Positions 8,822 through 17,761 of a DNA stretch of 64,000 nucleotides are shown here, piece by piece (positions within the stretch are counted from its first letter, which is position 1; each line of letters starts with the position of its first letter). The notes below the pieces were generated by a model. It saw only the letters and a list, made by a program, of their open reading frames with translations. It was not told where the DNA came from and made no database searches. The translations under genes and the position numbers were made by a program. This DNA is from Chryseobacterium indicum. GTDB taxonomy: Bacteria; Bacteroidota; Bacteroidia; Flavobacteriales; Weeksellaceae. The DNA lies in assembly GCF_021504595.1 (NCBI RefSeq), contig NZ_JACSGT010000001.1:1736001-1800000 (forward strand). The letters run 5' to 3'.

Positions 8822-9610
8822 ATGAAAATCAAGAACGAAAAGAGTAAGGAAACCCTTCAGGAACTTATTGATACAAAAGACTTTGTAGCACACGTGTCTG
8901 TAGACTGTACCATATTTGGTTTTCATAACAATATCCTGAAAGTTTTACTCTTAAAATACCACGATCTGGATTTGTGGTCTCTTCCCGGAGGTTTTGTTTT
9001 TAATGATGAAGATCTTCGCGAAGCAGCGGAACGTGTTTTATACGAAAGAACACATCTTCAGAATATTTTCCTGAAACAGTTTCATACTTTTGGAAGAATC
9101 GACAGGACGGAAAACAATGTTCACCAGATTTTGCTTAAAAACAAAGGCGTTGAAGTGCCTAAAGATCACTGGATCTTCCAGCGTTTTATTACGGTAGGAT
9201 ACTGCAGCCTGATTGATTTTTCGATGGCGAATACATTTCCGGATGCCTTCAACGAAAGCTGCGAATGGTTTGAAGTAGACAAACTGCCCAAAATGGCATT
9301 TGACCACGACCGAATTATCGAAACCGGACTGGAATATCTCAGAATGAACATCAATACCGAAGTAGCGGCGAGTAATCTTCTTCCCGAAAAATTCACCATG
9401 AAAGATCTGCAATGTCTTTATGAAACGATTTTAGGCGAAAAATTCAGAAGGAACAATTTTCAGCGTAAAATTTTAAGTCTTAATATTTTAGACCGCCTCG
9501 AAAAACTGTACGACGGTTCTGCCAATAAAGCTCCGTATTTGTACAAGTTTAAAACCAGAATCTACAATCCGACAAATCAGTACCCTATTTCCAACGAAGA
9601 GGAAAATTAA
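8822..9610 (+). CDS. NrtR-type transcriptional regulator with inactive Nudix domain
   Basis: 262 residues from the chosen ATG; an upstream ATG at 8780 would overlap the transporter gene by 26 bp and add a non-conserved extension. Residues about 15-160 form a Nudix fold (FGFHNNILKVLLLKY, LWSLPGGFVFNDEDL), and residues 180-250 a winged-helix DNA-binding domain (FTMKDLQCLYETILG). The Nudix box is broken: where REUxEE is expected the sequence is RVLYER, so hydrolysis is unlikely and the fold probably senses a ligand. In Bacteroidota, related Nudix-winged-helix proteins control sugar genes (for example the arabinose regulator AraR). It is coupled to the transporter and is the likely regulator of this locus. 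Confidence 0.82.
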   Translation: MKIKNEKSKETLQELIDTKDFVAHVSVDCTIFGFHNNILKVLLLKYHDLDLWSLPGGFVFNDEDLREAAERVLYERTHLQNIFLKQFHTFGRIDRTENNVHQILLKNKGVEVPKDHWIFQRFITVGYCSLIDFSMANTFPDAFNESCEWFEVDKLPKMAFDHDRIIETGLEYLRMNINTEVAASNLLPEKFTMKDLQCLYETILGEKFRRNNFQRKILSLNILDRLEKLYDGSANKAPYLYKFKTRIYNPTNQYPISNEEEN

Positions 9611-9730
9611 TTTTTGATGCTTTGTATCTGAAATCTGTATTAAACAACTAAAAATCAGCAGATAAAAGTCATTTAAAAAAAATTTCTCTGAAATAGTGAA
9701 AAGTCTTATTTTTAGGAAAATTAAAATATA

Positions 9731-10909
9731 ATGTCATATTATTCCCTTACCAGCATTCCCGATTATTACGGGATCGATGCTTTACTTACTGAAGAACATA
9801 AACTTATCCGACAGTCTGTAAGAGACTGGGTAGAAAGTTTTGTGATGCCGCAGATTGATCATGCTGCCCAAAACCACACCGACATCCCGAATTTAATGAA
9901 GGAATTGGGACAAATCGGAGCTTTAGGACCTTATATTCCGGTTGAATACGGCGGTTCCGGACTGGATCAGATTTCTTACGGTCTGATTATGCAGGAGCTT
10001 GAAAGAGGGGATTCTGCGGTGCGCTCTGCTGCCTCTGTACAGAGTTCTCTGGTGATGTTCCCTATTAATGAATTTGGTTCGGAAGAACAGAAAAGAAAAT
10101 ATTTACCCAAATTAGCTGCCGGGGAAATGATCGGTTCTTTCGGTTTAACGGAGCCAAACCACGGTTCTGATCCGGGTTCTATGGAAACCCATTTTAAAGA
10201 CATGGGAGATCATTATCTTCTGAATGGTGCTAAAATGTGGATCACCAACTCTCCTCTTTGCGATATTGCCGTAGTCTGGGCAAAAAATGAAGAAGGAAAA
10301 ATTCAGGGACTGATTGTTGAAAGAGGAATGGAAGGTTTTACAACACCTGAAACTCACAATAAATGGAGCTTAAGAGCTTCAAAAACAGGAGAACTGGTTT
10401 TTAATGATGTAAAAGTTCCGAAAGAAAATCTTCTTCCCGGAGTAACAGGATTGAAAGGACCTTTATCTTGTTTAAATTCAGCAAGATATGGTATTTCGTG
10501 GGGGGTTATCGGAGCAGCGATTGATTGCTACTGTACTGCGGTTCAGTATTCTAAAGAAAGAAAACAGTTCGGAAAACCAATCGGATCTTATCAGTTGCAG
10601 CAGAAAAAATTAGCTGAATTTTTAACGGAAATCACTAAAGCTCAACTACTTTGCCTACAGCTAGGAAATCTTAAAAACGATCATAAAGCAACTCCTGCCC
10701 AGATTTCAATGGCAAAAAGAAACAACGTTAAAATGGCGATTGATATTGCAAGAGAATCCCGCCAGATTCTTGGAGGTATGGGAATTATGGGTGAATTCCC
10801 GATGATGCGCCACGCAGCCAACCTTGAATCTGTAATTACTTATGAAGGAACTCACGACGTTCATTTATTGATTACAGGTCTTGATATTACAGGAATTAAC
10901 GCCTTCTAA
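9731..10909 (+). CDS. gcdH: Acyl-CoA dehydrogenase, glutaryl-CoA dehydrogenase type
   Basis: 392 residues with the complete acyl-CoA dehydrogenase fold: N-terminal helices (1-125), beta domain with FGLTEPNHGSDPGS and KMWITNSP, and C-terminal helices with YSKERKQFGKPIGSYQ, ILGGMGI and the catalytic Glu in TYEGTHDVH near residue 375. RSAASVQSSL and TYEGTHDVH are the forms seen in glutaryl-CoA dehydrogenases, which oxidise and decarboxylate glutaryl-CoA to crotonyl-CoA in lysine/tryptophan breakdown using FAD. It stands alone between two terminator-bounded units. A short-chain acyl-CoA dehydrogenase of other specificity is the alternative. Confidence 0.85.
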   Translation: MSYYSLTSIPDYYGIDALLTEEHKLIRQSVRDWVESFVMPQIDHAAQNHTDIPNLMKELGQIGALGPYIPVEYGGSGLDQISYGLIMQELERGDSAVRSAASVQSSLVMFPINEFGSEEQKRKYLPKLAAGEMIGSFGLTEPNHGSDPGSMETHFKDMGDHYLLNGAKMWITNSPLCDIAVVWAKNEEGKIQGLIVERGMEGFTTPETHNKWSLRASKTGELVFNDVKVPKENLLPGVTGLKGPLSCLNSARYGISWGVIGAAIDCYCTAVQYSKERKQFGKPIGSYQLQQKKLAEFLTEITKAQLLCLQLGNLKNDHKATPAQISMAKRNNVKMAIDIARESRQILGGMGIMGEFPMMRHAANLESVITYEGTHDVHLLITGLDITGINAF

Positions 10910-10939
10910 GAGAGAAAATTTTGTAATAAATAATACACA

Positions 10940-10968
10940 GTCTGATCAGTTTCTGGTCAGACTTTTTT
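10940..10968 (+). terminator. Rho-independent terminator after the acyl-CoA dehydrogenase gene
   Basis: GTCTGATCA pairs with TGGTCAGAC (one G-U pair), followed by a T-run, 30 bp after the stop. Confidence 0.85.
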
Positions 10969-11072
10969 CTTTTTTAAAAAAATTGATATTCGCTGAATAA
11001 TTATTGATATGATAAAATTACCGCTGTTTTATTTTAAAATTTTAATTTAAACATCAATAAAAATTGACAATA

Positions 11073-13019
11073 ATGAAAAAATCAATTACTCTTTTTCTGG
11101 GACTTACTGCTTCTTTCTATTTTGCGCAACAAGCCGGAGACGTTTTCAGTGTTGAACAAAAGCTGGATCTTACGCCACAGGCGGTGGCAGGCTTTATTTC
11201 AAACAATCTTGGTGAACAGAATTCTCCGGATTTTGTAAATTATCTTAACAGTTTTAATGTAGGTTTAAAAGCTTATAAAATAACGTATTATACAAAAAAT
11301 GAGAAAAATAATCTTGTAAAAGCAACGGGACTTCTGATGTACCCGAAAGCAAATTACAAACTTTCTACTGTAGTTTCGGATCACGGAACTACTGACAGCC
11401 GCCAAAATGTACCTTCAAATCTTAAAGGGGTTCTGTATGCAGGATTTGTAGTGGAGCTTTCTTATGTTCTGAACGGCTATATTTTAATGGCTCCCGATTA
11501 CGTAGGGATGGGAAGCGGAGACGGAGTTCATCCGTATGTACACTATCCTACCGAAGCTTCTGCGACCATTGATTTTGTAACGGCAGCCAACAAAGTTCTT
11601 GCCCAGCAAAATGTGAAACGCTACGACGAGTATTTTTTAACAGGTTATTCGCAGGGCGCTCATGCAGCAATGTCCACATTAAAGAAATTGAGCATTTCGA
11701 ATCCCAACAATCTGAATTTCAAATATGCTTATATGGGAGACGGACCTTATGATTTTTCGGGCGTTACTTTACAGAAAGGCGTTCTGGAAAAAGATGTTTA
11801 CCCTTTTACTTCTTTTATCGCCAATGTTGTTAATACCTGTAATAAAACAGGTTACCAAATGTACAACAGCAGTATTTCAGAAGTAATCTCTTCAGAATAT
11901 CTGGATCGCTACAATTATCATGTTGTTCAGGATAATGGAGGTCTGCTTTGGGGACCTTTGGTTTGGAGAACACTTTTTACCAATAATTTCGTAAATGATG
12001 TTACGAATAATCAGAATAACAAATTGAGACAATGCCTGAAATCAAACGATGTGTACGACTGGTATAACAAAACACCTATGACTTTAGGACATTCTACGGT
12101 TGACCTTGCCATTCATCCGGAAAATACTTCTAAAACCATTGACGTTCAGAGAGGTTACTATTCGTGGTGGGATCTGAATAAATATAAACTGGAGGCATTT
12201 TACTGGGGACCTTTAGGACATATCGGAGGAATCGTACCTTTTATTCTGGCTTCCAATGCCAAATTTAATACTTTAAGAAGCGGCGGACTTTTAAATGAAT
12301 GGGCGATGCTGACTTCCAAACAGTCTCAAAATAGTCAATCCGGGATCAGCTCCATTTATAAATCACAGATAAAACCAGATCTTCAGAATATGGAACTTCT
12401 TGAAATCACAGATTTCAACAAAGAGAAAGCTGAACGGAAGGCTGTGAGCAACAATAATTTAGCATCCTTACAAGATGGAGTATATTTATTAAAAGTCTCT
12501 GAAAACAATTCGGAAAAACTCATTCCGTACATTAAAAACAGTCCGGAAACGGTAGAAGAAAAGGATATTGTAAAATCTGAGATCAATAATATTCTGAATT
12601 TAAAAATCAATCAGGAAGAACTTTTAGCGGTCAATATTTTTGATGACAATAAAAATCTTATTAAATCCATTTCTCAGGAACAGTATATTAAAGACGGAGG
12701 AATAAATCTCAATACTATTGATTCTCAAAATCTTACTTTTGAAATTACTACCCGTTTCTATAATTTACAGTTTAAAAAACAGATCATCGAACTGAAAACG
12801 GAAGATCCTGTTTCAGTTATTGCTCAAAATAATCAGATTATTGTAAAAGCTAAAAACGGTATTAAAAATATCAGTATTTACAGCATTTCAGGAGATTTAA
12901 TCCAGAATCAGGAAGTAAACAGCTCTCAATTCGAATCAAATACCATCAAAACAGGAGTTTATGTGGTTCAGGTAATTCAGAACGACGGAAAAGCTTTCAA
13001 TAAAAAAGTGAAATTATAG
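11073..13019 (+). CDS. Secreted alpha/beta-hydrolase (lipase-like) with type IX secretion C-terminal signal
   Basis: 648 residues from the ATG giving a clean signal peptide (MKKSITLFLGLTASFYFAQ); an in-frame TTG three codons earlier is less likely. The hydrolase domain (about 30-430) has the secretory-lipase motif order: DHGTTDSRQN, APDYVGMGSGDG and the nucleophile elbow GYSQGAHA, with Ser as expected catalytic residue. A linker leads to a C-terminal domain of about 75 residues (NQIIVKAKNGIKNISIYS...GVYVVQVIQND...KKVKL), the type A T9SS sorting signal, so the protein is predicted to be exported by the Por system. It is monocistronic, with a terminator after it. Natural substrate unknown; lipid or ester. 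Confidence 0.83.
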   Translation: MKKSITLFLGLTASFYFAQQAGDVFSVEQKLDLTPQAVAGFISNNLGEQNSPDFVNYLNSFNVGLKAYKITYYTKNEKNNLVKATGLLMYPKANYKLSTVVSDHGTTDSRQNVPSNLKGVLYAGFVVELSYVLNGYILMAPDYVGMGSGDGVHPYVHYPTEASATIDFVTAANKVLAQQNVKRYDEYFLTGYSQGAHAAMSTLKKLSISNPNNLNFKYAYMGDGPYDFSGVTLQKGVLEKDVYPFTSFIANVVNTCNKTGYQMYNSSISEVISSEYLDRYNYHVVQDNGGLLWGPLVWRTLFTNNFVNDVTNNQNNKLRQCLKSNDVYDWYNKTPMTLGHSTVDLAIHPENTSKTIDVQRGYYSWWDLNKYKLEAFYWGPLGHIGGIVPFILASNAKFNTLRSGGLLNEWAMLTSKQSQNSQSGISSIYKSQIKPDLQNMELLEITDFNKEKAERKAVSNNNLASLQDGVYLLKVSENNSEKLIPYIKNSPETVEEKDIVKSEINNILNLKINQEELLAVNIFDDNKNLIKSISQEQYIKDGGINLNTIDSQNLTFEITTRFYNLQFKKQIIELKTEDPVSVIAQNNQIIVKAKNGIKNISIYSISGDLIQNQEVNSSQFESNTIKTGVYVVQVIQNDGKAFNKKVKL

Positions 13020-13050
13020 TAATTTTCTTCATACAATCCTTCATCGTCAT

Positions 13051-13080
13051 GAGTGCATCCGTTTCAGATGCACTCTTTTT
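13051..13080 (+). terminator. Terminator after the lipase gene
   Basis: GAGTGCAT-N9-ATGCACTC perfect 8-bp stem followed by TTTTT. Its T-run touches the stop codon of the convergent nuclease gene, so the two units are packed end to end. Confidence 0.88.
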
Positions 13081-15772
13081 ATACAGAATAAGGTTTTATA
13101 TTTTCGATGAATGCAAGATCCGGATTCAGAATTTCTTCGATCAGGCTTTTAATGGATTTCATGGCATCATCAATATCCCCTTTGTCAAACTGAAGAGAAA
13201 CCACGCCTTTTTTAGCTTCCGCAAAACTCCAGATTCCCGTCTCAATCGGAAGTCCCCAAAACTCGGGAAGATTCTGCACAACATACTGATAAATACATAA
13301 CTGCAAAGCCTGTTTTCGGTCGCTGTTACGGAAATATTCGTCTACATTGGATTCATCAATTTTTACGATAAGATTTTTAATTTTTGCCGTTTTATAATCG
13401 ATAATTCTCAACGTTCCGTTAAGCCGGTCGATCCTGTCGATGAAGCCGAAAAAAGAAACTTTGTCTTTTTCATCAAGATAAAAATCTACATTTTCAAAAC
13501 GTTTTTCGATGTCTAAAATCTCCAGTACGTTTCCGCTTTTTATCAACTCAAGATCATGATTTAAAATATTTTCAATGACTTTTTTAGCAATGGCTTTATG
13601 AATGAAATTCATTCCTTTTTCATAAAATTCCGGCTGATGTTTCAGCTTTTCAATAGCCACTTCTATATATTGATCTATTGCTTTAACTGATTCTTTTAAA
13701 TCATTTTCTTTTAACACTTTACCCTTTAATACTTCATAAATTTCTTGAAGGGTATAATGCACCAGATTTCCGTAATTTTTTACCGACAGTTCTTCTTCGA
13801 TTTCATCACTTTCCGAGGTCTTTAAAATCTTGGAAAGGTAAAAATCGATCGGATTGTACAGATAACTTGTAAGGTGGGAAGCTGAAACTTTTTCCTTCCA
13901 TTTTTCCAACCGCTGAAGAACAATTTCAGTTTTTGAAATTTCGATCGGCTGTGTAATAATCGGCTCAGAAGAATTTTCAATGATCAGATGTTCGATATTG
14001 TGAGAACTTTCCATTTCGATCTGGGTGATGAAACGGCTTTTTTCTCCTGTATTCACTCCGGAACTTAGAGCATTAAACAATAAATGTACATTTTTAGAAT
14101 CCTGAATCAACCGGTAAAAATGATAGGCATAAATACTGTCGTTTTCCAAAAAGGTATGAAGATCAAAAAATCTTCTGATATCAAAAGGAATATAGGTATT
14201 CTGTGAATTTCCGAGCGGTAATTTTCCTTCGTTTACAGAAAGCATGATGACGTTTTCAAAATTCAGGAGACGGGTTTCCAGAAGTCCCATAATCTGCAAC
14301 CCTCTCAAAGGTTCCCCTTGAAAATCAATACTTTCTGAGTTTATATGTTGATTAATCAGAATTTCCAGCGTTTCCATTTTAATTTCAAACTGATAAGGAG
14401 ACAACTGGTTTTTGATAATTCTGAAAGCATTTTCAAAATGGGAAACGTTTTCATACTGAATATCATCAATTTCCAGCCATTTGATCTGCTTGCAGAATTC
14501 AATTAAAGAATCTAAATAAACAGTTGTAGAATCCGCTTTCTTCAGTAAATTATAGTACGAAAGTTCATGCAACAATTCATGAAAAAGCTTTTTGGAAATG
14601 TAAACGATATTGCGTTCTTCAATTTTCGCTTTAAAATTATTGATCACCAATTCATCTTCAGCAGATTTCGGCAGCTCTTCCAGAATCGGGAAAATATCAC
14701 GGTAATAATATGACGATTTGTTTTTCTCGAGTTGTTTCTGAAGATAGAAAAGCTGTTTTACGGCATTCGAAAAGGAAAGGTTTTTCAGAGGAAAACCCAT
14801 CGTTATGTTCAGATTGGGAACGCCGTGCATTACATCCAGACTTGCAGGAAGCAGATTTTCATCCAGCAAAACCACCGCAGTGTCGGAATAGGTTTTATTT
14901 TCTATTTCTTTGAAGATTTCCGGTAAAATTTTCGTCTGGGTAATATTTCCTGAAACTTCGTAAACTTTTATGTTTTTGGGCTGATTAAAATCGTCTTCAA
15001 TCCATTGAAAAAGACGATGATCATCAAATTCCTTCCATGTTTTATGGTTTCTTAAAAACTTTCCGGCTTCCTGTCTTTCATCATCAAAATAATAATGATC
15101 TGCCTGAAAAAAGCACTGTCCTTTGTCCCATTGCAGAAGACTTCTTACGAGCTTTTCTTCCGCCGGAGTAAAAGCATTGAAACCACAGAATACGAATTTT
15201 TCACTGGTATTTTTGGCAAATTCATCAATTTTTGCTTTTGCCGTTTCGTTGATCATTCCGGAAGTTGCCCAGTTTTTCTCCTTCAGTTTTTTCTTGAGAA
15301 CGGGAAGAAAAACATTCATGTTTTTCCAGAAATTAAGGAATTTTTTTCGCGGTCCTTCATCATCTTCTCCCAAATCCTGCGCCCATTCTTTAATCCGCTC
15401 TTCATCAAACATATACTGTAAAACGGCTTCATCACTTTCGGAGAATTTCAGGATATCGTCCCAGTCTTTCTGCAACGTAGGAAACCATTTCAGAAATTCT
15501 GCAAAATCGTCATTGGGAATCAGATTTAAGCTTTTATAGACATCAAAAGCGAAAAGCCAGAGTGCAATTCCCTGAATCTGCTGTTTGTCGGCAATTTTAT
15601 CAATCAGTTCCTCAATCGTAAAAAAATTCGGCAGAAATCCGGAGTAATTATTTTCCTCAAGAATTCGTCTGATGAAAACAATGGGACGTTTTCCGGGCAG
15701 AACGATGTTAAATTCAGATAAATCGGAATTTTGGCTTAATAATTCACTGATGATTTTATTGAGGAATTTCAA
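13079..15772 (-). CDS. PD-(D/E)XK nuclease family protein, AddB-like
   Basis: 897 residues. The N-terminal part resembles the inactivated helicase half of AddB/RexB-type proteins (NIVLPGKRPIVFIRRIL, where a P-loop would be expected). LLETRLLNFENVIMLSVNEGKLP near residue 500 is the typical helicase motif region, and the C-terminal 250 residues carry the RecB-like nuclease: NYGNLVHYTLQEIYE, GFIDRIDRLNGTLRIIDYKTAK (catalytic D...DYK) and RKQALQLCIYQY. Such proteins pair with an AddA helicase in double-strand break repair; no addA lies in this window. It overlaps the DUF922 gene by 4 bp and is the last gene of that unit. No iron-sulfur cysteine set is obvious. Confidence 0.82.
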   Translation of the reverse strand: MKFLNKIISELLSQNSDLSEFNIVLPGKRPIVFIRRILEENNYSGFLPNFFTIEELIDKIADKQQIQGIALWLFAFDVYKSLNLIPNDDFAEFLKWFPTLQKDWDDILKFSESDEAVLQYMFDEERIKEWAQDLGEDDEGPRKKFLNFWKNMNVFLPVLKKKLKEKNWATSGMINETAKAKIDEFAKNTSEKFVFCGFNAFTPAEEKLVRSLLQWDKGQCFFQADHYYFDDERQEAGKFLRNHKTWKEFDDHRLFQWIEDDFNQPKNIKVYEVSGNITQTKILPEIFKEIENKTYSDTAVVLLDENLLPASLDVMHGVPNLNITMGFPLKNLSFSNAVKQLFYLQKQLEKNKSSYYYRDIFPILEELPKSAEDELVINNFKAKIEERNIVYISKKLFHELLHELSYYNLLKKADSTTVYLDSLIEFCKQIKWLEIDDIQYENVSHFENAFRIIKNQLSPYQFEIKMETLEILINQHINSESIDFQGEPLRGLQIMGLLETRLLNFENVIMLSVNEGKLPLGNSQNTYIPFDIRRFFDLHTFLENDSIYAYHFYRLIQDSKNVHLLFNALSSGVNTGEKSRFITQIEMESSHNIEHLIIENSSEPIITQPIEISKTEIVLQRLEKWKEKVSASHLTSYLYNPIDFYLSKILKTSESDEIEEELSVKNYGNLVHYTLQEIYEVLKGKVLKENDLKESVKAIDQYIEVAIEKLKHQPEFYEKGMNFIHKAIAKKVIENILNHDLELIKSGNVLEILDIEKRFENVDFYLDEKDKVSFFGFIDRIDRLNGTLRIIDYKTAKIKNLIVKIDESNVDEYFRNSDRKQALQLCIYQYVVQNLPEFWGLPIETGIWSFAEAKKGVVSLQFDKGDIDDAMKSIKSLIEEILNPDLAFIENIKPYSV

Positions 15773-16305
15773 GAGGTTTTATAGTTTTTATAATTTTCCA
15801 GTTGTTCCGCAATAATACGGTTGTATTCTGCCTGCTTTTCCTCTACCATTCCGTTCCTTGTTTCGCCGTCATAAGTTTTCTGGAAATCCTGATATTCTTT
15901 AAGGATCGTATTGTAAATGGTTTTAAAATACCTGTCGAAATCGGCTCCGTTTTTAATCTTTTCCGAAACTTCTTTTCTCAGTTTGCGGGCAAAAACTTCA
16001 GCAACATCAAAATGTTTCTGCTCATGAAGCAGCACATAATCATTGATTCTTTTAACGTCTTTCCACGATTGGTATTCGTTAAAAATCGTCTGAATAGTGA
16101 TTTTTACCGGAGCTTTCGGATTTGAAGATTTTACGTAGGAATACATCCAGCCGCAGTTGGTATACGCCACGACATTGTCTCCACGCTGATTGTTAACTTG
16201 GCTTTTAAAATTGCTCCAATTCAATTTTTTTCCTTCTTCCCACTTAATTTTCTGACCGAATACAATATTGGAAATCAGAAAACAAGCTGCAAAAACTCCT
16301 TTCAT
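15769..16305 (-). CDS. DUF922-family exported protein, putative zinc metalloprotease
   Basis: 178 residues with signal peptide (to FGQ, about residue 18). DUF922 features are LNWSNFKSQV near the N-terminus, VVAYTNCGWMYSY and the HExxH-like motif LLHEQKHFDVAEVFARKLR near residue 95. The motif suggests a zinc peptidase, but activity is unproven for the family. The stop codon overlaps the start of the AddB-like gene (4 bp), so translation is coupled, although the two proteins should act in different compartments. Confidence 0.78.
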   Translation of the reverse strand: MKGVFAACFLISNIVFGQKIKWEEGKKLNWSNFKSQVNNQRGDNVVAYTNCGWMYSYVKSSNPKAPVKITIQTIFNEYQSWKDVKRINDYVLLHEQKHFDVAEVFARKLRKEVSEKIKNGADFDRYFKTIYNTILKEYQDFQKTYDGETRNGMVEEKQAEYNRIIAEQLENYKNYKTS

Positions 16306-16311
16306 TTATTT

Positions 16312-16719
16312 TTATTGAACTACTATTGTTTTGGTGATCCAGTTGTTGCCGCCATTCCAGAATTTAAATGTGTATTTCCCAATCTGTTGCGGACTGAAAT
16401 TGATCTGATTGGCAGAAGTGTACGTTTTTTCCGTACACGGTCCGTTCGTAATATATTTGTATGCCGTAACAGTTCGGGTTAAATTATCATTATGAATATA
16501 ATCATACCCATAAAAACCCTGACAATGAGACGGATAAGTAGAATAAGTCCTAATACTCTGAACCGAAAAAACATCCATCGTATCGTTAACAACCCTTACA
16601 CTGTCAATTTTAATTTTGTCAACAGATTCTATGGTATTATAGTCATCGTCATTGTTACAAGATGTAAAAAATAATCCTAAAACTAATGCAGAAAACCCAA
16701 AATGGAGAAACTTTTTCAT
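16312..16719 (-). CDS. Small lipoprotein of unknown function
   Basis: 135 residues: signal peptide with lipobox (GLFFTSC) followed by an acidic NNDDDYN stretch, typical of exported Bacteroidota lipoproteins. The mature part is beta-rich and ends in GKYTFKFWNGGNNWITKTIVVQ, which looks like the end of an Ig-like strand sheet. It contains two further cysteines (SHCQG, NGPCTEK) that could form a disulphide. It lies 6 bp upstream of the DUF922 gene and probably shares its transcript. I do not recognise the family. Confidence 0.72.
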   Translation of the reverse strand: MKKFLHFGFSALVLGLFFTSCNNDDDYNTIESVDKIKIDSVRVVNDTMDVFSVQSIRTYSTYPSHCQGFYGYDYIHNDNLTRTVTAYKYITNGPCTEKTYTSANQINFSPQQIGKYTFKFWNGGNNWITKTIVVQ

Positions 16720-16778
16720 AGTTACAAAATTTAGATTATTATTATTAAAAATATCAGAATTTCCTTAATAATGTAAAA

Positions 16779-17414
16779 TTAAGAATTAAAATTACCTTTA
16801 GAAAGATACACTACTTTTTTTGTATCATAAAATTCTTCGTCAAAATAACTTTTCAGGCTGAAAATTTCACATTTCAGTCCGGCAAGTTCTTCAGCAAGAT
16901 CCCCGCCTTTCAGATACAGAACGCCATTATGCTTTGTATTGAACTGTTCTTTCTCGAATTTACCTTTCAGCCATCTTAAAAATTCCGGCATCTGTGTTAC
17001 GGCACGGCTTACTACAAAATGGAATTTTTCCTTTAATTTTTCAGCTCTTCCGTGGATCGCCGTTACGTTTTTTAATCCGGCTCCTTCTGCAACAGCATTT
17101 ACCACCGTTATTTTCTTTCCGATAGAATCGATCAAAGTAAATTGGGTTTCGGGAAACAAAATCGCCAGAGGAATTCCGGGAAAACCACCGCCTGTTCCGA
17201 TGTCCAAAACTTTTGTTCCGGGAGCAAATTCCATCACTTTTGCAATTCCCAAAGAATGTAAAATATGCTTTTCGTACAGAGATTCCATATCTTTTCTAGA
17301 GATCACATTGATTTTTTCATTCCATTCATGATATAAAACCTCCAGTTTATTGAACTGATCGATCTGTGTCTCTGTAAGATCCGGAAAGTATTTTAGTAGT
17401 AACGTTGTAGACAT
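16779..17414 (-). CDS. rsmG: 16S rRNA (guanine527-N7)-methyltransferase RsmG
   Basis: 211 residues from the ATG giving MSTTLLLKYFPDLTETQ; an upstream ATG at 17435 lies between the -7 element and this start and would add an unconserved tail. The S-adenosylmethionine-binding motif VLDIGTGGGFPGIPLAI (near residue 70), FTLIDSIGKK, GRAEKL and SRAV are diagnostic of RsmG/GidB. It methylates G527 (E. coli numbering) of 16S rRNA; loss in other bacteria gives low-level streptomycin resistance. It has its own promoter and is 59 bp upstream of the lipoprotein gene. Confidence 0.95.
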   Translation of the reverse strand: MSTTLLLKYFPDLTETQIDQFNKLEVLYHEWNEKINVISRKDMESLYEKHILHSLGIAKVMEFAPGTKVLDIGTGGGFPGIPLAILFPETQFTLIDSIGKKITVVNAVAEGAGLKNVTAIHGRAEKLKEKFHFVVSRAVTQMPEFLRWLKGKFEKEQFNTKHNGVLYLKGGDLAEELAGLKCEIFSLKSYFDEEFYDTKKVVYLSKGNFNS

Positions 17415-17432
17415 GTAAATTATTATAAAAAG

Positions 17433-17463
17433 CAAAAATAAGTTTTTTATCAGCTTTATTCAA
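17433..17463 (-). promoter_or_regulatory. Bacteroidota promoter for rsmG
   Basis: On the minus strand TTG (17461-17463) and TATTTTTG (17433-17440) are separated by 20 bp, matching the TTG-N(19-21)-TAnnTTTG consensus. The -7 element ends 18 bp before the preferred ATG, which supports that start. Confidence 0.75.
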
Positions 17464-17589
17464 ATTATCAAAACCAAGATTTATCTTTCTCAAATTTCTT
17501 TACACCTCTTTTTCGATATAATTGTTGGTTGTTTTCTGTAATTTTGAAATTTTCTCATCCGGTTTTCCGGGATTGATGGATGACTGATT

Positions 17590-17670
17590 GATTCTTATTT
17601 CTACACAGATTCTGTTCATGAAGGAGCAAAACTATTTTTACTTTAAACAATTAACTGAATAAGTAATAAA
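17590..17670. repeat. Partial copy of a dispersed structured element
   Basis: TTATTTCTACACAGAT, then GGAGCAA and a CTTNAAACNANTTAACTGA block, match 50863-50925 in the same order. Only the right half of the element is present. The remainder of the 347-bp gap between rsmG and the aminotransferase gene holds the two promoters and nothing else I recognise. Confidence 0.55.
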
Positions 17671-17734
17671 ACGCCAACGCAGACAAAAAAGCTGACTCCG
17701 GCTCTATTTTAACTTCTGAAGAAATACTTTTTAT

Positions 17735-17742
17735 TATATTTG
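17735..17742 (+). promoter_or_regulatory. Promoter -7 element for the aminotransferase gene
   Basis: TATATTTG, a full match to TAnnTTTG, 19 bp before the start codon. No clear -33 TTG at the right distance. Confidence 0.55.
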
Positions 17743-17761
17743 TTAAAATAGAAATAATTAC

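Noticed and set aside
13051..13300. Rightward open frame overlapping the AddB-like gene end
   Set aside because: Shadow of the leftward nuclease gene, which has clear motifs through this region.
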